Assembly (NCBI RefSeq): GCF_002217795.2
Contig: NZ_AP018823.1
Coordinates: 3,038,001 to 3,102,000 of the forward strand
Direction: 5' to 3'
DNA length: 64,000 bases
DNA from: Aquitalea magnusonii
GTDB lineage: Bacteria; Pseudomonadota; Gammaproteobacteria; Burkholderiales; Chromobacteriaceae
The position numbers were made by a program, and so were the translations under genes. Below are positions 20,700-29,760 of the stretch, piece after piece. A model generated the notes under the pieces. That model was not told the origin of the DNA and made no database searches. It worked only from the letters and a program-made list of their open reading frames with translations. Position 1 is the stretch's first letter, and each line of letters begins with the position of its first letter.

Positions 20700-20787
20700 G
20701 ATGAAATCCTTTCAATCAGTAATTGCATAAACCTGTTTCCGTACACTCCCTTGCTGGCGCAAAGGAGTGAACAGCAAAAGGCTGGCT

Positions 20788-22116
20788 TCAGTTTTCGGTC
20801 TCGTAACGTTCTTTGATCTGCCAGACATAGACTGGCAAACCCAGCATCAACAACAGGACTCCCCACATCACAATCTCGGCGCCGGCACCAAACAGTGCCC
20901 ACACCGCATAAAGAAAACCGATGGAGGAGAAGATCAGCGGCGCGGTAAAGTCGCGCCGGCTGTATTTGCCTTTCTGCATCAGCATGATGGCCAGCAGCGC
21001 CATCGCGCAGAAGGCATAGGGCAGCAAGGTGGTGGCCGTGGCCAGCAGGATGATGAATTCAAAAATCTTCACCCCGCCCTCCCCGCCCGCGTATTTCATC
21101 GCCAGCAGCACCGTCACCAGGCCGCTTGACAGCAGCAGGCCGAACAGCGGCACACCCTGGCGGTTGGTCTGGCCAAAGCGGCGCGGGAACAGCTTGTCCC
21201 TGGCGGCGGCATGGGGCACATGGGCTTGCATCAGGCTCCAGCCATTGAGTGCGCCAAAGCAGGACACCACCGCCCCCAGCCCTACCACCCAGTAGGCCCA
21301 GTCGCCCCACATCAGGCGGGCGGCATCGGCAAACGGGGCTTGAGAATTGGCCAGCATGGCCGGTGACATCACCCCCATCAGCGACACCGTGGACAGGATG
21401 TACAGCACGGTGGCCAGCAAGGTGCCGATGACGGTGGCACGCGGAATGGTCTTGCTGGGGTTGACCACATCACCGGCGGGAACCGAGGCCGATTCCAGTC
21501 CCAGAAACGCCCACAGGGTGAGCGCCATAGTGGCGGAAACCGAACTCAACAAGGGCTTGCCGTGCGGGTTGAACACCAGGTTTTCCGGGTGCATGTAAAA
21601 GAAGCCGATAAAGGTGACGGCTGCCAGTGGCACCAGTTTGAGTACGGTAGTCACCACCGCCACCAGGCCGGAACTGCGCGCACCGCGGCTGTTAATCCAG
21701 GTAACGGTCCAGATCAGGCCGATGGAAAAGGCAGCTGCCAGCAGGTTGTCATGCCCCAGTTGCGGGAAAAACACCTGCATATAGCTGGTGGCGGCCACCG
21801 CCAAGGCGGCGTTGCCGGCCCACAGGGCTATCCAGTAACCCCAGGCAATCCAGAAACCGGCAAAGTCGCCAAAGCCGGCATGGATATAGGCGTAGGGGCC
21901 ACCCTCTTTGGGAATCATGGCGGAAAGCCGGGCAAACACCAGCGCCAGACAAATGGCACCAGCCGAGGTGATTGCCCAGCCGATCAGGGACATCCCCCCG
22001 TAGGGGGCTAGCGAAGCGGGAAGCAGGAATACACCGGAACCGATCATATTGCCCACGACCAGGGCGGTACACATCCACACGCCCAATGCCGCTTTTTTTA
22101 CTTTGGTCTCGCTCAT
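20788..22116 (-). CDS. arcD: APC-family arginine/ornithine antiporter
   Basis: 442 aa with about twelve transmembrane segments. It belongs to the APC superfamily basic-amino-acid/polyamine antiporters: the N-terminal GNMIGSGVFLLPASLAPYGG is the family substrate-binding loop on helix 1, as in AdiC. The position at the head of arcA, arcB and arcC makes arginine/ornithine exchange the likely job, although by sequence it resembles AdiC/PotE-type permeases rather than Pseudomonas ArcD. The ATG follows GGAGAC. A promoter and a palindromic operator lie about 65-105 bases upstream. Confidence 0.88.
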   Translation of the reverse strand: MSETKVKKAALGVWMCTALVVGNMIGSGVFLLPASLAPYGGMSLIGWAITSAGAICLALVFARLSAMIPKEGGPYAYIHAGFGDFAGFWIAWGYWIALWAGNAALAVAATSYMQVFFPQLGHDNLLAAAFSIGLIWTVTWINSRGARSSGLVAVVTTVLKLVPLAAVTFIGFFYMHPENLVFNPHGKPLLSSVSATMALTLWAFLGLESASVPAGDVVNPSKTIPRATVIGTLLATVLYILSTVSLMGVMSPAMLANSQAPFADAARLMWGDWAYWVVGLGAVVSCFGALNGWSLMQAHVPHAAARDKLFPRRFGQTNRQGVPLFGLLLSSGLVTVLLAMKYAGGEGGVKIFEFIILLATATTLLPYAFCAMALLAIMLMQKGKYSRRDFTAPLIFSSIGFLYAVWALFGAGAEIVMWGVLLLMLGLPVYVWQIKERYETEN

Positions 22117-22178
22117 GGTCTTGTCTCCATCGAGGCCGAAAATCGAAGCTGTTAAAGAACGTGTTCTGTATGAGCTTC

Positions 22179-22207
22179 ACAATATTAGTATTTAATTATT
22201 TTGTAAA
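22179..22207 (-). promoter_or_regulatory. Predicted arcD promoter
   Basis: On the minus strand TTTACA (-35, 5/6 matches) and TATTGT (-10, 4/6) are 17 bases apart, giving a leader of about 55 bases before the arcD ATG. The region is strongly AT-rich. Confidence 0.55.
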
Positions 22208-22219
22208 TATGTTATTTAC
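22203..22219. promoter_or_regulatory. Operator-like palindrome over the arcD -35 box
   Basis: A perfect inverted repeat GTAAATA-TGT-TATTTAC (7-3-7) overlaps the predicted -35 hexamer of arcD. It matches neither the canonical FNR/ANR box nor the ArgR box, so the binding protein is unknown. Confidence 0.5.
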
Positions 22220-22365
22220 GCATATGTAATTCCATGTCGCGGTTTTGAACATGCACTGCGGCAAGACACACCGCAGGCGATGGCAGACGCTAAAACAAGG
22301 CGGTCATCTCTATGGTTTAGGCGGTTTGCCAGCGCAGCACCATGTCGGAAATCAGAAAAAGTGCA

Positions 22366-22411
22366 GGAAGGAAGGAAGGAAGGAAGGAAGGAAGGAAGGA
22401 AGGAAGGAAGG
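22366..22411. repeat. Tetranucleotide microsatellite (GGAA)11
   Basis: Eleven uninterrupted GGAA units plus GG. Such tracts change length by slipped-strand mispairing. This one lies between the 3' end of gluQ and the arcD promoter, outside any supported gene. Confidence 0.97.
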
Positions 22412-22452
22412 GAAGACTGCGAACAAGGGGTAGCCACCACGGCATAACAACA

Positions 22453-22472
22453 TGCCCGGCACTGGCCGGGCA
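22453..22472 (-). terminator. Probable terminator of gluQ
   Basis: Perfect 8-bp stem TGCCCGGC/GCCGGGCA with loop ACTG, 20 bases past the gluQ stop. The following T content is weak (TGTTGTT), so efficiency is uncertain. Confidence 0.55.
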
Positions 22473-22492
22473 AAATCAAGCAGAACCGCAGG

Positions 22493-23380
22493 TCAAAGCT
22501 GGCAAGGCCCAGCGGGTACTGCCGCCAGCGACCAGTTAGCGCAGGCCCATTGCCACAACTCCTTGGCACTCTGGCACTCAGCCGGGGGGATATGGCCCAG
22601 CCGACACAGCGCCAGACGCAGTTCCTTGGCCACGGCGGCCCGGTCAATGGCCGGTGCCAGGGTTTGCTTGGAGAGCTTCTCCCCCGCCGCATTCACCAAC
22701 AGCGGCAAGTGGCAATAGCCGGGGGTGGGCAAACCCAGGCAGCGCTGGATATGGATCTGCCGCGGCGTGGACACCAGCAGGTCGGCACCGCGCACGATAT
22801 CGCTCATGCCCTGCTCGGCATCATCCACCACCACGGCCAGTTGGTAGGCCCAGAAACCATCGGCGCGCAGCAGCACGAAGTCGCCGATATCGTGGGCCAG
22901 GTTTTGCTGGTACACCCCTTGCAGCCGATCGGCAAAGCTGACCGGTACATCATCCACCCGCAAACGCCAGGCATGGTGTTCACGCTGCTTGCGGCAGCCG
23001 TCACGACACCAGCCGGGATAGACATGGCCATCCACGCCACGGCGGGCGATGCTGGTGATTTCCTTGCGCGAGCAACTGCAGGGATAAACATGGCCACTGT
23101 CTATCAATTGCTGCAAGGCGGCCTGATACAGATGGTGGCGCTGGCTCTGGTACACCACTTCGCCATCCCATTCAAAGCCGAAGGCTTCCAGCGTGCGCAG
23201 GATATCGTCCGCCGCACCGGGCATCTCGCGCGGCGGGTCCAGGTCTTCCATGCGTACCCACCATTCCCCGCCACGACAGCGCGCTTCCAGATAGCTGCCA
23301 ACGGCAGTCATCAGGGAGCCGGCATGTAGCAAGCCGGTGGGACTGGGAGCAAAGCGACCGCGATAAGGAATGACTGGCAT
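22493..23380 (-). CDS. gluQ: Glutamyl-Q tRNA(Asp) synthetase
   Basis: 295 aa from the ATG at 23380 ([16 protein letters not shown]); in-frame ATGs upstream lack support. The protein is a GluRS catalytic core without an anticodon-binding domain, as expected for GluQ, which attaches glutamate to the queuosine base of tRNA(Asp). Visible motifs are the HIGH-type [13 protein letters not shown], the zinc ligands in YPCSCSRKE and YPGWCRDG, and the KMSKS-type EKLSKQ. Promoter signals lie in the gap shared with the divergent fdxA. Confidence 0.93.
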   Translation of the reverse strand: MPVIPYRGRFAPSPTGLLHAGSLMTAVGSYLEARCRGGEWWVRMEDLDPPREMPGAADDILRTLEAFGFEWDGEVVYQSQRHHLYQAALQQLIDSGHVYPCSCSRKEITSIARRGVDGHVYPGWCRDGCRKQREHHAWRLRVDDVPVSFADRLQGVYQQNLAHDIGDFVLLRADGFWAYQLAVVVDDAEQGMSDIVRGADLLVSTPRQIHIQRCLGLPTPGYCHLPLLVNAAGEKLSKQTLAPAIDRAAVAKELRLALCRLGHIPPAECQSAKELWQWACANWSLAAVPAGPCQL

Positions 23381-23444
23381 GGCAACAGTTCTGGCAATCA
23401 ACATCACAATGGGGAAGCAGCGGCGCGATTTTTGGTGAATAATA

Positions 23445-23463
23445 TCCGAGTAAATCACTCGGA
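23445..23463. promoter_or_regulatory. IscR-type-1-like site upstream of fdxA
   Basis: TCCGAGT and ACTCGGA (7-bp arms) flank AAATC. The whole ATA-rich 25-mer follows the E. coli IscR type 1 layout (ATA, YYGACT, five-base RWWWY spacer, AGTCRR), with one base change in each half. It lies about 100 bases before the ferredoxin gene. Confidence 0.45.
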
Positions 23464-23564
23464 ATTATCCAAGTCCGATCTGCCCCTGCCCGACCATCAG
23501 CTTGCCGCCATACTGCCCGCAGCATGCCTGATGGCGAGGACATCATCATCTGGAGGAAGGAAAA

Positions 23565-23891
23565 GTGGCCTACGTTGTAACCGATGCCTGCGTCAAATGC
23601 AAATACACCGACTGCGTGGATGTCTGCCCGGTGGATTGCTTTCATGAAGGTCCCAACTTTCTCGCCATCGATCCGGACGAGTGCATTGACTGCACGCTAT
23701 GCGTGGCCGAATGCCCGGTTTCGGCCATTTATGCCGAAGACGACGTACCTGCCAGCCAGCAAGTGTACATTCAGCTGAATGCCGAGCTGTCCAAACGCTG
23801 GCCCTCCATCACGGCCAGCAAGCCACCGCTGCCCGACCACGCCGACTGGGCCGAGGTAAGCGACAAGCTGCCACATTTGCAACGCGACTAA
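23565..23891 (+). CDS. fdxA: 7Fe ferredoxin (FdxA type)
   Basis: 108 aa with a GTG start at 23565, preceded by a very strong GGAGGAAGG. Cysteine patterns [18 protein letters not shown] and [12 protein letters not shown] give one [3Fe-4S] and one [4Fe-4S] cluster, as in Azotobacter FdI-type ferredoxins. The C-terminal extension (about residues 58-108) is typical of FdxA. It acts as a cytosolic low-potential electron carrier. The gene is monocistronic and convergent with the cheD end, leaving only 12 bases. An IscR-like palindrome lies upstream. Confidence 0.95.
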   Translation: MAYVVTDACVKCKYTDCVDVCPVDCFHEGPNFLAIDPDECIDCTLCVAECPVSAIYAEDDVPASQQVYIQLNAELSKRWPSITASKPPLPDHADWAEVSDKLPHLQRD

Positions 23892-23903
23892 GCGCCGCCA
23901 AGC

Positions 23904-24509
23904 CTAGATGAAAAGGTCGATATCGCCGCCCGGCTGGGAAGCAGTCTGCCGATCCAGCCGCTGGCGGTAGGCGGCTTCCTTGGACACCAGGGTGCGGCTG
24001 CCCTTGAGCTTGCGCACCATGACCCGGCCATCGCCGGGAAAGAAAAAAATCTTGCGGGCAAAGCTGCCCAGCAAATCCTCCGCCAACAGGGGAATGCCCT
24101 CGCTTTTCAGGTAGGTACGGATGAACTCGCTGTTCTGCTCGCCGATGTTCACCACCGACATGCCATCCAGCACATTGCCGGCACCAAACACCTTGGCTTC
24201 CAGCCGCTGGCGCTGGGCTCCCAGTTTCTGCATATCGGTAATCAGCAGTTCCATGGCATTGACCCCAAAGCGCGCCGGCACGCCGGTCTGGCTATGCCAG
24301 TCGCTACCCTGCGGCAACAGGAAATGATTCATGCCATGCACCCCGGCGACGCGGTCCATCAGGCATGCCGCCACGCAGGAACCCAGCAAGGTGGTGAGCA
24401 TCAGTGGCTGGCGAGTGGCGAAATATTCGCCCGGCAGAATCTTGATGGCTTCCACCTGAAACTGGCGGTCGAAATACAGGCGTTCTGCAGGCTGGTCGGA
24501 ATACGTCAT
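23904..24509 (-). CDS. cheD: Chemoreceptor glutamine deamidase CheD
   Basis: 201 aa. It deamidates specific glutamines on chemoreceptors to glutamates, so that CheR and CheB can then act on them. The catalytic cysteine lies in [12 protein letters not shown] (about residue 45), and the partner histidine in [11 protein letters not shown]. The ATG overlaps the cheB stop in an ATGA junction, so the two are translationally coupled. It is the last gene of the minus-strand chemotaxis cluster and is convergent with fdxA. No CheC gene is present here. Confidence 0.95.
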   Translation of the reverse strand: MTYSDQPAERLYFDRQFQVEAIKILPGEYFATRQPLMLTTLLGSCVAACLMDRVAGVHGMNHFLLPQGSDWHSQTGVPARFGVNAMELLITDMQKLGAQRQRLEAKVFGAGNVLDGMSVVNIGEQNSEFIRTYLKSEGIPLLAEDLLGSFARKIFFFPGDGRVMVRKLKGSRTLVSKEAAYRQRLDRQTASQPGGDIDLFI

Positions 24510-25585
24510 ATGCCCTCCCGCTCATGCGGCAGGCGCAGGCAATCCATGACCTTGTCAGCCAGTTGCGACAGCGGATGCACATGCATCACCCCGCCTTGTG
24601 CCACCGCCTCGCGCGGCATGCCGTATACCACGCAACTGGCTTCATCCTGGGCAAAGGTGATGGCACCGCCCTGGCGCAGTTGCAGCATGCCCTGCGCGCC
24701 ATCCCGGCCCATGCCGGTAAGAATGACGGCAACGGTCTGGGCAGCCGCCAGCGTGGCCAGCGAGGCAAACAGCACATCTACCGCGGGGCGATGGCGATTG
24801 ACCGGCGGTCCTTGGTCCAGGCCGATGACAAAGCCCTGCGCGCCCTTGCCCAGCCGCATGTGGGAATGGCCAGGGGCAATATAGGCAGTGCCACGCAACA
24901 GCGGTTCGCCGTCCTCAGCCTCTTTCACATGCATGGCACACAGCTTGTCCAGGCGGCGGGCAAAGGACAGGGTGAAGCCTTCCGGCATGTGCTGCACAAT
25001 CATCACCGGCGGGCAGTTGGCCGGCAGCTTGTCGAGAAATTCCTTGATGGCATCGGTACCGCCGGTGGAGGCCCCCACCGCGATGATGGCATTTTGCCGC
25101 AGCAGGCTAGGTGCCAGCCGTGGCGAGGCAATCCGGGGGGCGGCGGCAAACAGGGCCGGGCGGCGCAAACGGGCTGCCGCCACCATGCGGATCTTGTCGC
25201 GGATATCCTCGGCATAGGACTGCATGGTGTTGCTGACATCCAGCGTCGGCTTGGGCAGAAAATCCACTGCGCCCAGCTCCAGCGCGCTGAGGGTGGTTTC
25301 CGATCCGCTCTGGGTCAGCGAGGAAATCATCAGCACCGGTGTCGGGCGCAGCCGCATCAGCCGGCGCAAAAACTCCAGCCCGTCCATGCGCGGCATTTCC
25401 ACATCCAGCGTGATCATGTCCGGATTGGTTTCCCGGATGCGCTCGCGCGCAACAATGGGATCAGAGGCGGTGGCCACCACCTCCATGTCCGGCGCTTCGT
25501 TGATGATGCTGGTGAGCAGGCTGCGGATCAGCGCCGAGTCATCCACCACCACGATTCTGATTTTACGGCTGCTGCTCGTATTCAT
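24506..25585 (-). CDS. cheB: Chemotaxis methylesterase CheB
   Basis: 359 aa in two domains. The N-terminal receiver (about residues 8-125) has the phospho-acceptor Asp61 in [11 protein letters not shown]. The C-terminal methylesterase (about 165-355) has the catalytic serine in VGASTGGT, the histidine in QHMPEGFT and the aspartate in TGMGRDGA. It removes methyl groups from receptors and is activated by CheA phosphorylation. The start follows GAGGATGAA. It lies one base after cheR and overlaps cheD by four bases. Confidence 0.97.
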   Translation of the reverse strand: MNTSSSRKIRIVVVDDSALIRSLLTSIINEAPDMEVVATASDPIVARERIRETNPDMITLDVEMPRMDGLEFLRRLMRLRPTPVLMISSLTQSGSETTLSALELGAVDFLPKPTLDVSNTMQSYAEDIRDKIRMVAAARLRRPALFAAAPRIASPRLAPSLLRQNAIIAVGASTGGTDAIKEFLDKLPANCPPVMIVQHMPEGFTLSFARRLDKLCAMHVKEAEDGEPLLRGTAYIAPGHSHMRLGKGAQGFVIGLDQGPPVNRHRPAVDVLFASLATLAAAQTVAVILTGMGRDGAQGMLQLRQGGAITFAQDEASCVVYGMPREAVAQGGVMHVHPLSQLADKVMDCLRLPHEREGI

Positions 25586-25586
25586 T

Positions 25587-26429
25587 TCATCCTCGCACCG
25601 CAGGGTTTACCAGGCGATAAGCGGTCCGGCCACAGGACTGGAAGGCATCGCACAGATGCTGGATGTTTTCGGAATGCCCCAGGAACAACAAACCATCCGG
25701 CTGCAGGCAAGTGGCAAAATGCTGCAGGATGGCGGCCTGGGTGGGCTTGTCGAAATAGATCAGCACATTACGGCAAAAAATCACGTCAAAGCGCCCCATA
25801 TCGGGCCACTGTGCGGCAATCAGGTTGAACTGGTAAAACGATAGCTGGTCACGCACATCGCGCCGGACGCGGATCTTGCCGGCATTACGGCCAACGCCGC
25901 GCAGGAAAAAGCGCTTGAGCTGGGCTTCGTCCAGCGCCTTGGCGCGGTCGGCATCATAGATGCCATCTGCGGCATGGCTGAGCACCCGGGTATCGATGTC
26001 GGATGCCACCAGTTCCAGCCGCTTACGGTTAAGCTGCGGCAGCGACAGCAGGGTGATGGCGATCGAGTACGCCTCTTCTCCGGTGGAGACGGCGGCACTC
26101 CATACCCGGTATACCCGGTCCTGCCCTGCCCTTTCCAGCGCATGCAGCCGCAGCAAGTCAAAATGATGTGGCTCGCGGAAGAAGGCTGTCAGATTGGTGG
26201 TGAGTGCATTGACAAAGTGCTGCCACTCCTCTTCGTCCACATTGCTGTCGAGCAAATCCAGATAATCGGAAAACTGGCGCATTCCCAGCTGGCGCACACG
26301 CTTTACCAGCCGGGAATAGGCCATATGGCTTTTACTGTCATTCAGCGCAATCCCCACGCGCTGGTACAGCATTTGCCGCAGGCGGCGAAAATCAGCCGCA
26401 GTGAACTTGATATCGCGTTCAGCGCTCAT
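25587..26429 (-). CDS. cheR: Chemoreceptor methyltransferase CheR
   Basis: 280 aa. The small N-terminal helical domain (about residues 8-75) precedes a SAM-dependent methyltransferase fold with [18 protein letters not shown] as the SAM-binding segment and [14 protein letters not shown] as a hallmark. It methylates receptor glutamates, which gives adaptation. The adjacent receptor (26448-29219) ends in a CheR-docking pentapeptide, so the two products very probably bind each other. Gap to that receptor gene: 18 bases. Confidence 0.97.
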   Translation of the reverse strand: MSAERDIKFTAADFRRLRQMLYQRVGIALNDSKSHMAYSRLVKRVRQLGMRQFSDYLDLLDSNVDEEEWQHFVNALTTNLTAFFREPHHFDLLRLHALERAGQDRVYRVWSAAVSTGEEAYSIAITLLSLPQLNRKRLELVASDIDTRVLSHAADGIYDADRAKALDEAQLKRFFLRGVGRNAGKIRVRRDVRDQLSFYQFNLIAAQWPDMGRFDVIFCRNVLIYFDKPTQAAILQHFATCLQPDGLLFLGHSENIQHLCDAFQSCGRTAYRLVNPAVRG

Positions 26430-26447
26430 CGGGCTTCACCGCGCGGC

Positions 26448-29219
26448 TCAAAACTCCTCCCATTCATCATCGTGCGGTGCTGGTCCGGGCAGCGTCTTGA
26501 TACGCTCGGCACTGAGCGGCAGATGGGAAGCAACCGGTTTCACCTGTTGCCCGACATGATGGGCCAGGCGCGCCGCAGGTGCCGACTCGCGCTGTGTCAG
26601 CCGCGGAGTCGACTGGCGGGCAGCGGCGGCATCCAGCCGGAAGATGGACACGGCATCCATCAAGTGGCGTGCCTGCTCCTCCAGCGATTCCGCCGCCGCG
26701 GCAGCTTCTTCTACCAGTGCGGCGTTCTTCTGGGTGTTTTCGTCCATCTGGGTCACGGCCAGATTAACCTGCTCGATGCCGGAGCTTTGCTCAACCGACG
26801 CGGCCGAAATATCACTCATGATGTCGGCCACACGGCGAATGGAGCTGACAATTTCTTCCATCGTGCGGCCAGCCTCATCCACCAGCCGGCTGCCGGACTC
26901 CACCTTATCCACCGAATTGCCGATCAACAGCTTGATTTCCTTGGCGGCGGCTGCCGAGCGCTGGGCCAGGTTGCGTACTTCGCTGGCCACCACGGCAAAG
27001 CCACGGCCCTGTTCGCCGGCCCTGGCGGCTTCCACTGCCGCATTGAGTGCCAGGATATTGGTCTGGAAGGCAATGCCGTCTATCACGCTGATGATGTCGA
27101 CAATCTTCTTGGCACTGTCGTTGATCTCATTCATGGTGGACACCACATTGCCCACCACCTGGCCACCACGCGCGGCGATGTCCGAAGCGCCCGTGGCCAG
27201 GGTATTGGCCTTCTTGGCGTTCTCGGCATTCTGGCGAACGGTGCTGGTGATTTCCTCCATGCTGGAAGCGGTTTCTTCCAGACTGGCCGCCTGCTGTTCG
27301 GTACGGCCAGACAGATTGCTGTTGCCGGCCGCAATTTCCTGGGCTGCGGTATTGATGGCGCTGGTGGCCTCCTGGATATTGCCGACAATGCTGCGCAGCC
27401 GTTCCACGGTGGCGTTGGTATCCGATTTCAACTGGCCCAGCATGCCTTCGTAATCGTTCTTGATGATGCGGGTCAGGTCGCCCTGGGCCAGTCCGCCCAA
27501 CACGGTGGCGATATCGCCCAGCGCCTGGCTGGTGACGCCCAGCAACTGGTTCACGCCTTCGGACAGGACACGGAAGAAACCGGTCTTGCCCTCCAATGCC
27601 AGCCGGGAGCCATAATCACCACGGGCCGCGGCATTGACGATGGCTTCGACTTCTTTTTCGATCAGCACTTCGCCGGTGCGGTCCTTCCACTCCACCACGC
27701 TGCCCAGACGCTCGCCATCCGCAGCAAAAACCGGGTTGGCGGTCAGTGAGAAATGACGCCCGCCCACAGTAATGTCAGCCTTGTAAGTGGAGCGCAGATT
27801 GGCCAGCAAATCGCGTTGATGCGCCGGGTTGCGATGGAACATGTCCATATTGCCGCCCAGTACATGCCGGGCGCTGAAATTGGGCAGTGCCTTGCGCAGG
27901 TCGGCTTCGGCCACCGCCAGCATGTCCACCACGCTGTGGTTGAGGTAGATGATGTTGCGGTCGTTGTCGGCAATCATCACATTGGTGGTGACATTGTCCA
28001 GCGCACTGCGGATGCGGGCGTTTTCGGCAGCAATCTGGCGCTCGGCCTCGATGCGTTGCTGCTCTGCCGCCTGCTGTGCCAGTTCGGCGGTGCGGTCTAT
28101 CCACTCCACCCCATAGCCCAGACGCTTGCCGCTGCTGCCATTGATGGGGGTGAGAATCAGGTTGAAAGTGCGACCGCCGATGTGGATGGTGCCATGGTGC
28201 GGATTGCGCAATTGCTGCATCAGGCCGCGCTGATAGCCCGGATTGCGATGGAACTGGTCAATATTGCTGCCCAACAGGTTACGGGCGGAAAACTGCGGCA
28301 GGTCGCGGCGGATATCGCTTTCTGCCTGGGCAAACATATTCACCACCGATTGGTTGGCATACACCACATTAAAGTCGGCATCGGCAATCATCATATTGGT
28401 GGCTGCATGGTCCAGCGCATTGCGCACCCGGATATTCTCCACCGCCTTGTCGGCTGCCTGACGCATGTAGGCAAACAGGCTGTTGCTGTCGCCCGCCGCC
28501 ACTTTCAGTTCGGTGGTGACTTCGCCGGCCGCCAGCTCTTGCATCAACTTCACCGCTTCGGCCGGTTCACCACCAATCTGGCGCAGCAAGGAGCGGCTGA
28601 TCAACCAGCCGGCCAACACTGCAATCAGCACCGACACTGCCATCAGCACATTAAGCATCAAACCGGCCTTGTTTGCCTGTGCAAGAGTGCCTTCGGCCAC
28701 TTGCTTGGCCAGTCCTTCCTCGAACTCGACATAGTTGCTAATCGACTTGATGTATTCCACCTGAGTGGGACGCAGGGTTTGCAGCAGGTAATTCTTGGCT
28801 TCTTCTTCCTGCCCGGCCTTCTGTTGCTGCAAGAATTGCTGCAACTGCTGGCGGTAGCTGGCTTCCAGCCCCCGGACCTTATCGAACAATGCCTGCCCGC
28901 TAGCCGGTATGCCGTTGGCGAGGTGGCTCATGTGGGCGGTGATCTTGCCCAGCGCCTCATCAATCTGCTTGTGCTGGACTTCCAACACCGCTGTGTCCTT
29001 GGATAGCAGCAGGGTGCGGGTGGCACGCGCGGTGAGATTGACATCATCCACCACCTTGTTGGCTTCGGAGGCCCGCGGCACATGGACATTGGCAATGACA
29101 TCAATGTCATCGCGCAGGCTGTGAATCTGACTGATGGCCACCGCCATGGCGGCAATAATGACGGCAACCAGCAGGCCAAAACCCAGCAGCAAACGATGCG
29201 TTACTTTCAGATTGTTCAT
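26448..29219 (-). CDS. Methyl-accepting chemotaxis protein with two tandem PAS domains
   Basis: 923 aa. Order: TM helix 1 (about 9-30), periplasmic four-helix sensor (31-185), TM helix 2 (187-208), HAMP-like stretch, PAS 1 (about 265-378), PAS 2 (about 403-516), and a long methylation and signalling domain with the tip segment [20 protein letters not shown]. The C-terminus DDEWEEF is a tether and pentapeptide like NWE[ST]F, which recruits CheR. The two PAS copies share FHRNP and the ending VEW-DRT, so they arose by duplication. It combines periplasmic and cytosolic sensing. GGGAGAGACG precedes the ATG. Confidence 0.95.
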   Translation of the reverse strand: MNNLKVTHRLLLGFGLLVAVIIAAMAVAISQIHSLRDDIDVIANVHVPRASEANKVVDDVNLTARATRTLLLSKDTAVLEVQHKQIDEALGKITAHMSHLANGIPASGQALFDKVRGLEASYRQQLQQFLQQQKAGQEEEAKNYLLQTLRPTQVEYIKSISNYVEFEEGLAKQVAEGTLAQANKAGLMLNVLMAVSVLIAVLAGWLISRSLLRQIGGEPAEAVKLMQELAAGEVTTELKVAAGDSNSLFAYMRQAADKAVENIRVRNALDHAATNMMIADADFNVVYANQSVVNMFAQAESDIRRDLPQFSARNLLGSNIDQFHRNPGYQRGLMQQLRNPHHGTIHIGGRTFNLILTPINGSSGKRLGYGVEWIDRTAELAQQAAEQQRIEAERQIAAENARIRSALDNVTTNVMIADNDRNIIYLNHSVVDMLAVAEADLRKALPNFSARHVLGGNMDMFHRNPAHQRDLLANLRSTYKADITVGGRHFSLTANPVFAADGERLGSVVEWKDRTGEVLIEKEVEAIVNAAARGDYGSRLALEGKTGFFRVLSEGVNQLLGVTSQALGDIATVLGGLAQGDLTRIIKNDYEGMLGQLKSDTNATVERLRSIVGNIQEATSAINTAAQEIAAGNSNLSGRTEQQAASLEETASSMEEITSTVRQNAENAKKANTLATGASDIAARGGQVVGNVVSTMNEINDSAKKIVDIISVIDGIAFQTNILALNAAVEAARAGEQGRGFAVVASEVRNLAQRSAAAAKEIKLLIGNSVDKVESGSRLVDEAGRTMEEIVSSIRRVADIMSDISAASVEQSSGIEQVNLAVTQMDENTQKNAALVEEAAAAAESLEEQARHLMDAVSIFRLDAAAARQSTPRLTQRESAPAARLAHHVGQQVKPVASHLPLSAERIKTLPGPAPHDDEWEEF

Positions 29220-29249
29220 ATTTCGTCTCTCCCAGACACCCTGTCGGTT

Positions 29250-29744
29250 TCAGCTACGGTCCGTCACATCGACCAGCGCCATCTCCGCACTGCTCATCAA
29301 TCGCTCGATATCCACAATGATTACCATGCGCTCCCCCTTGGTACCCAGCCCCTCGATATAGGTGGTTTCCACCACGGAACCGAATTCCGGCGGATCGCGC
29401 AGCTCGTCTTCGGCCAACTGGATCACATCCGACACCCCATCCACCACCACACCCACCGTGCGCTGGAAGATATTGAGGATGATGACCACGGTAAAAGCGT
29501 CGTATACCGGTTCGCCCAGACCAAACTTGATGCGCATGTCGACAATGGGCACGATGCTGCCGCGCAGATTGACCACGCCCTTGATGAAGGGTGGCGCATT
29601 GGCAATCCGCGTGACCGCGTCGTAACCGCGTATCTCCTGCACCTTCAGGATGTCGATGCCGTACTCTTCCTGCCCCAGGGTAAACACCAGCAGCTCGCGC
29701 ACTGCCTTGCTCTGCCCGTGGTGGTATTCCAGTTGTTCTGTCAT
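29250..29744 (-). CDS. cheW: Chemotaxis coupling protein CheW
   Basis: 164 aa from the ATG at 29744, with GAGGAAGG upstream; the open frame runs on to 29774 without support. It is a single CheW SH3-like domain, with [24 protein letters not shown] and [16 protein letters not shown] blocks (here [15 protein letters not shown]). It links the receptors to CheA at the array tips. It sits between cheA and the PAS receptor gene, so it is most likely dedicated to this pathway. Confidence 0.96.
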   Translation of the reverse strand: MTEQLEYHHGQSKAVRELLVFTLGQEEYGIDILKVQEIRGYDAVTRIANAPPFIKGVVNLRGSIVPIVDMRIKFGLGEPVYDAFTVVIILNIFQRTVGVVVDGVSDVIQLAEDELRDPPEFGSVVETTYIEGLGTKGERMVIIVDIERLMSSAEMALVDVTDRS

Positions 29745-29760
29745 TGACTCTGCCTTCCTC

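Larger units (their letters stand above)
22117..22492. other. Intergenic region arcD-gluQ with promoter, microsatellite and terminator
   Basis: 376 bases. They contain the arcD promoter (22179-22207), an operator-like palindrome (22203-22219), the GGAA microsatellite (22366-22411) and the probable gluQ terminator (22453-22472). No protein gene is supported. Confidence 0.7.

Noticed and set aside
22216..22692. Open frame through the GGAA repeat on the minus strand
   Set aside because: Low-complexity Ser/Leu/Phe/Pro repeats from the microsatellite, overlaps gluQ, and no start signal.
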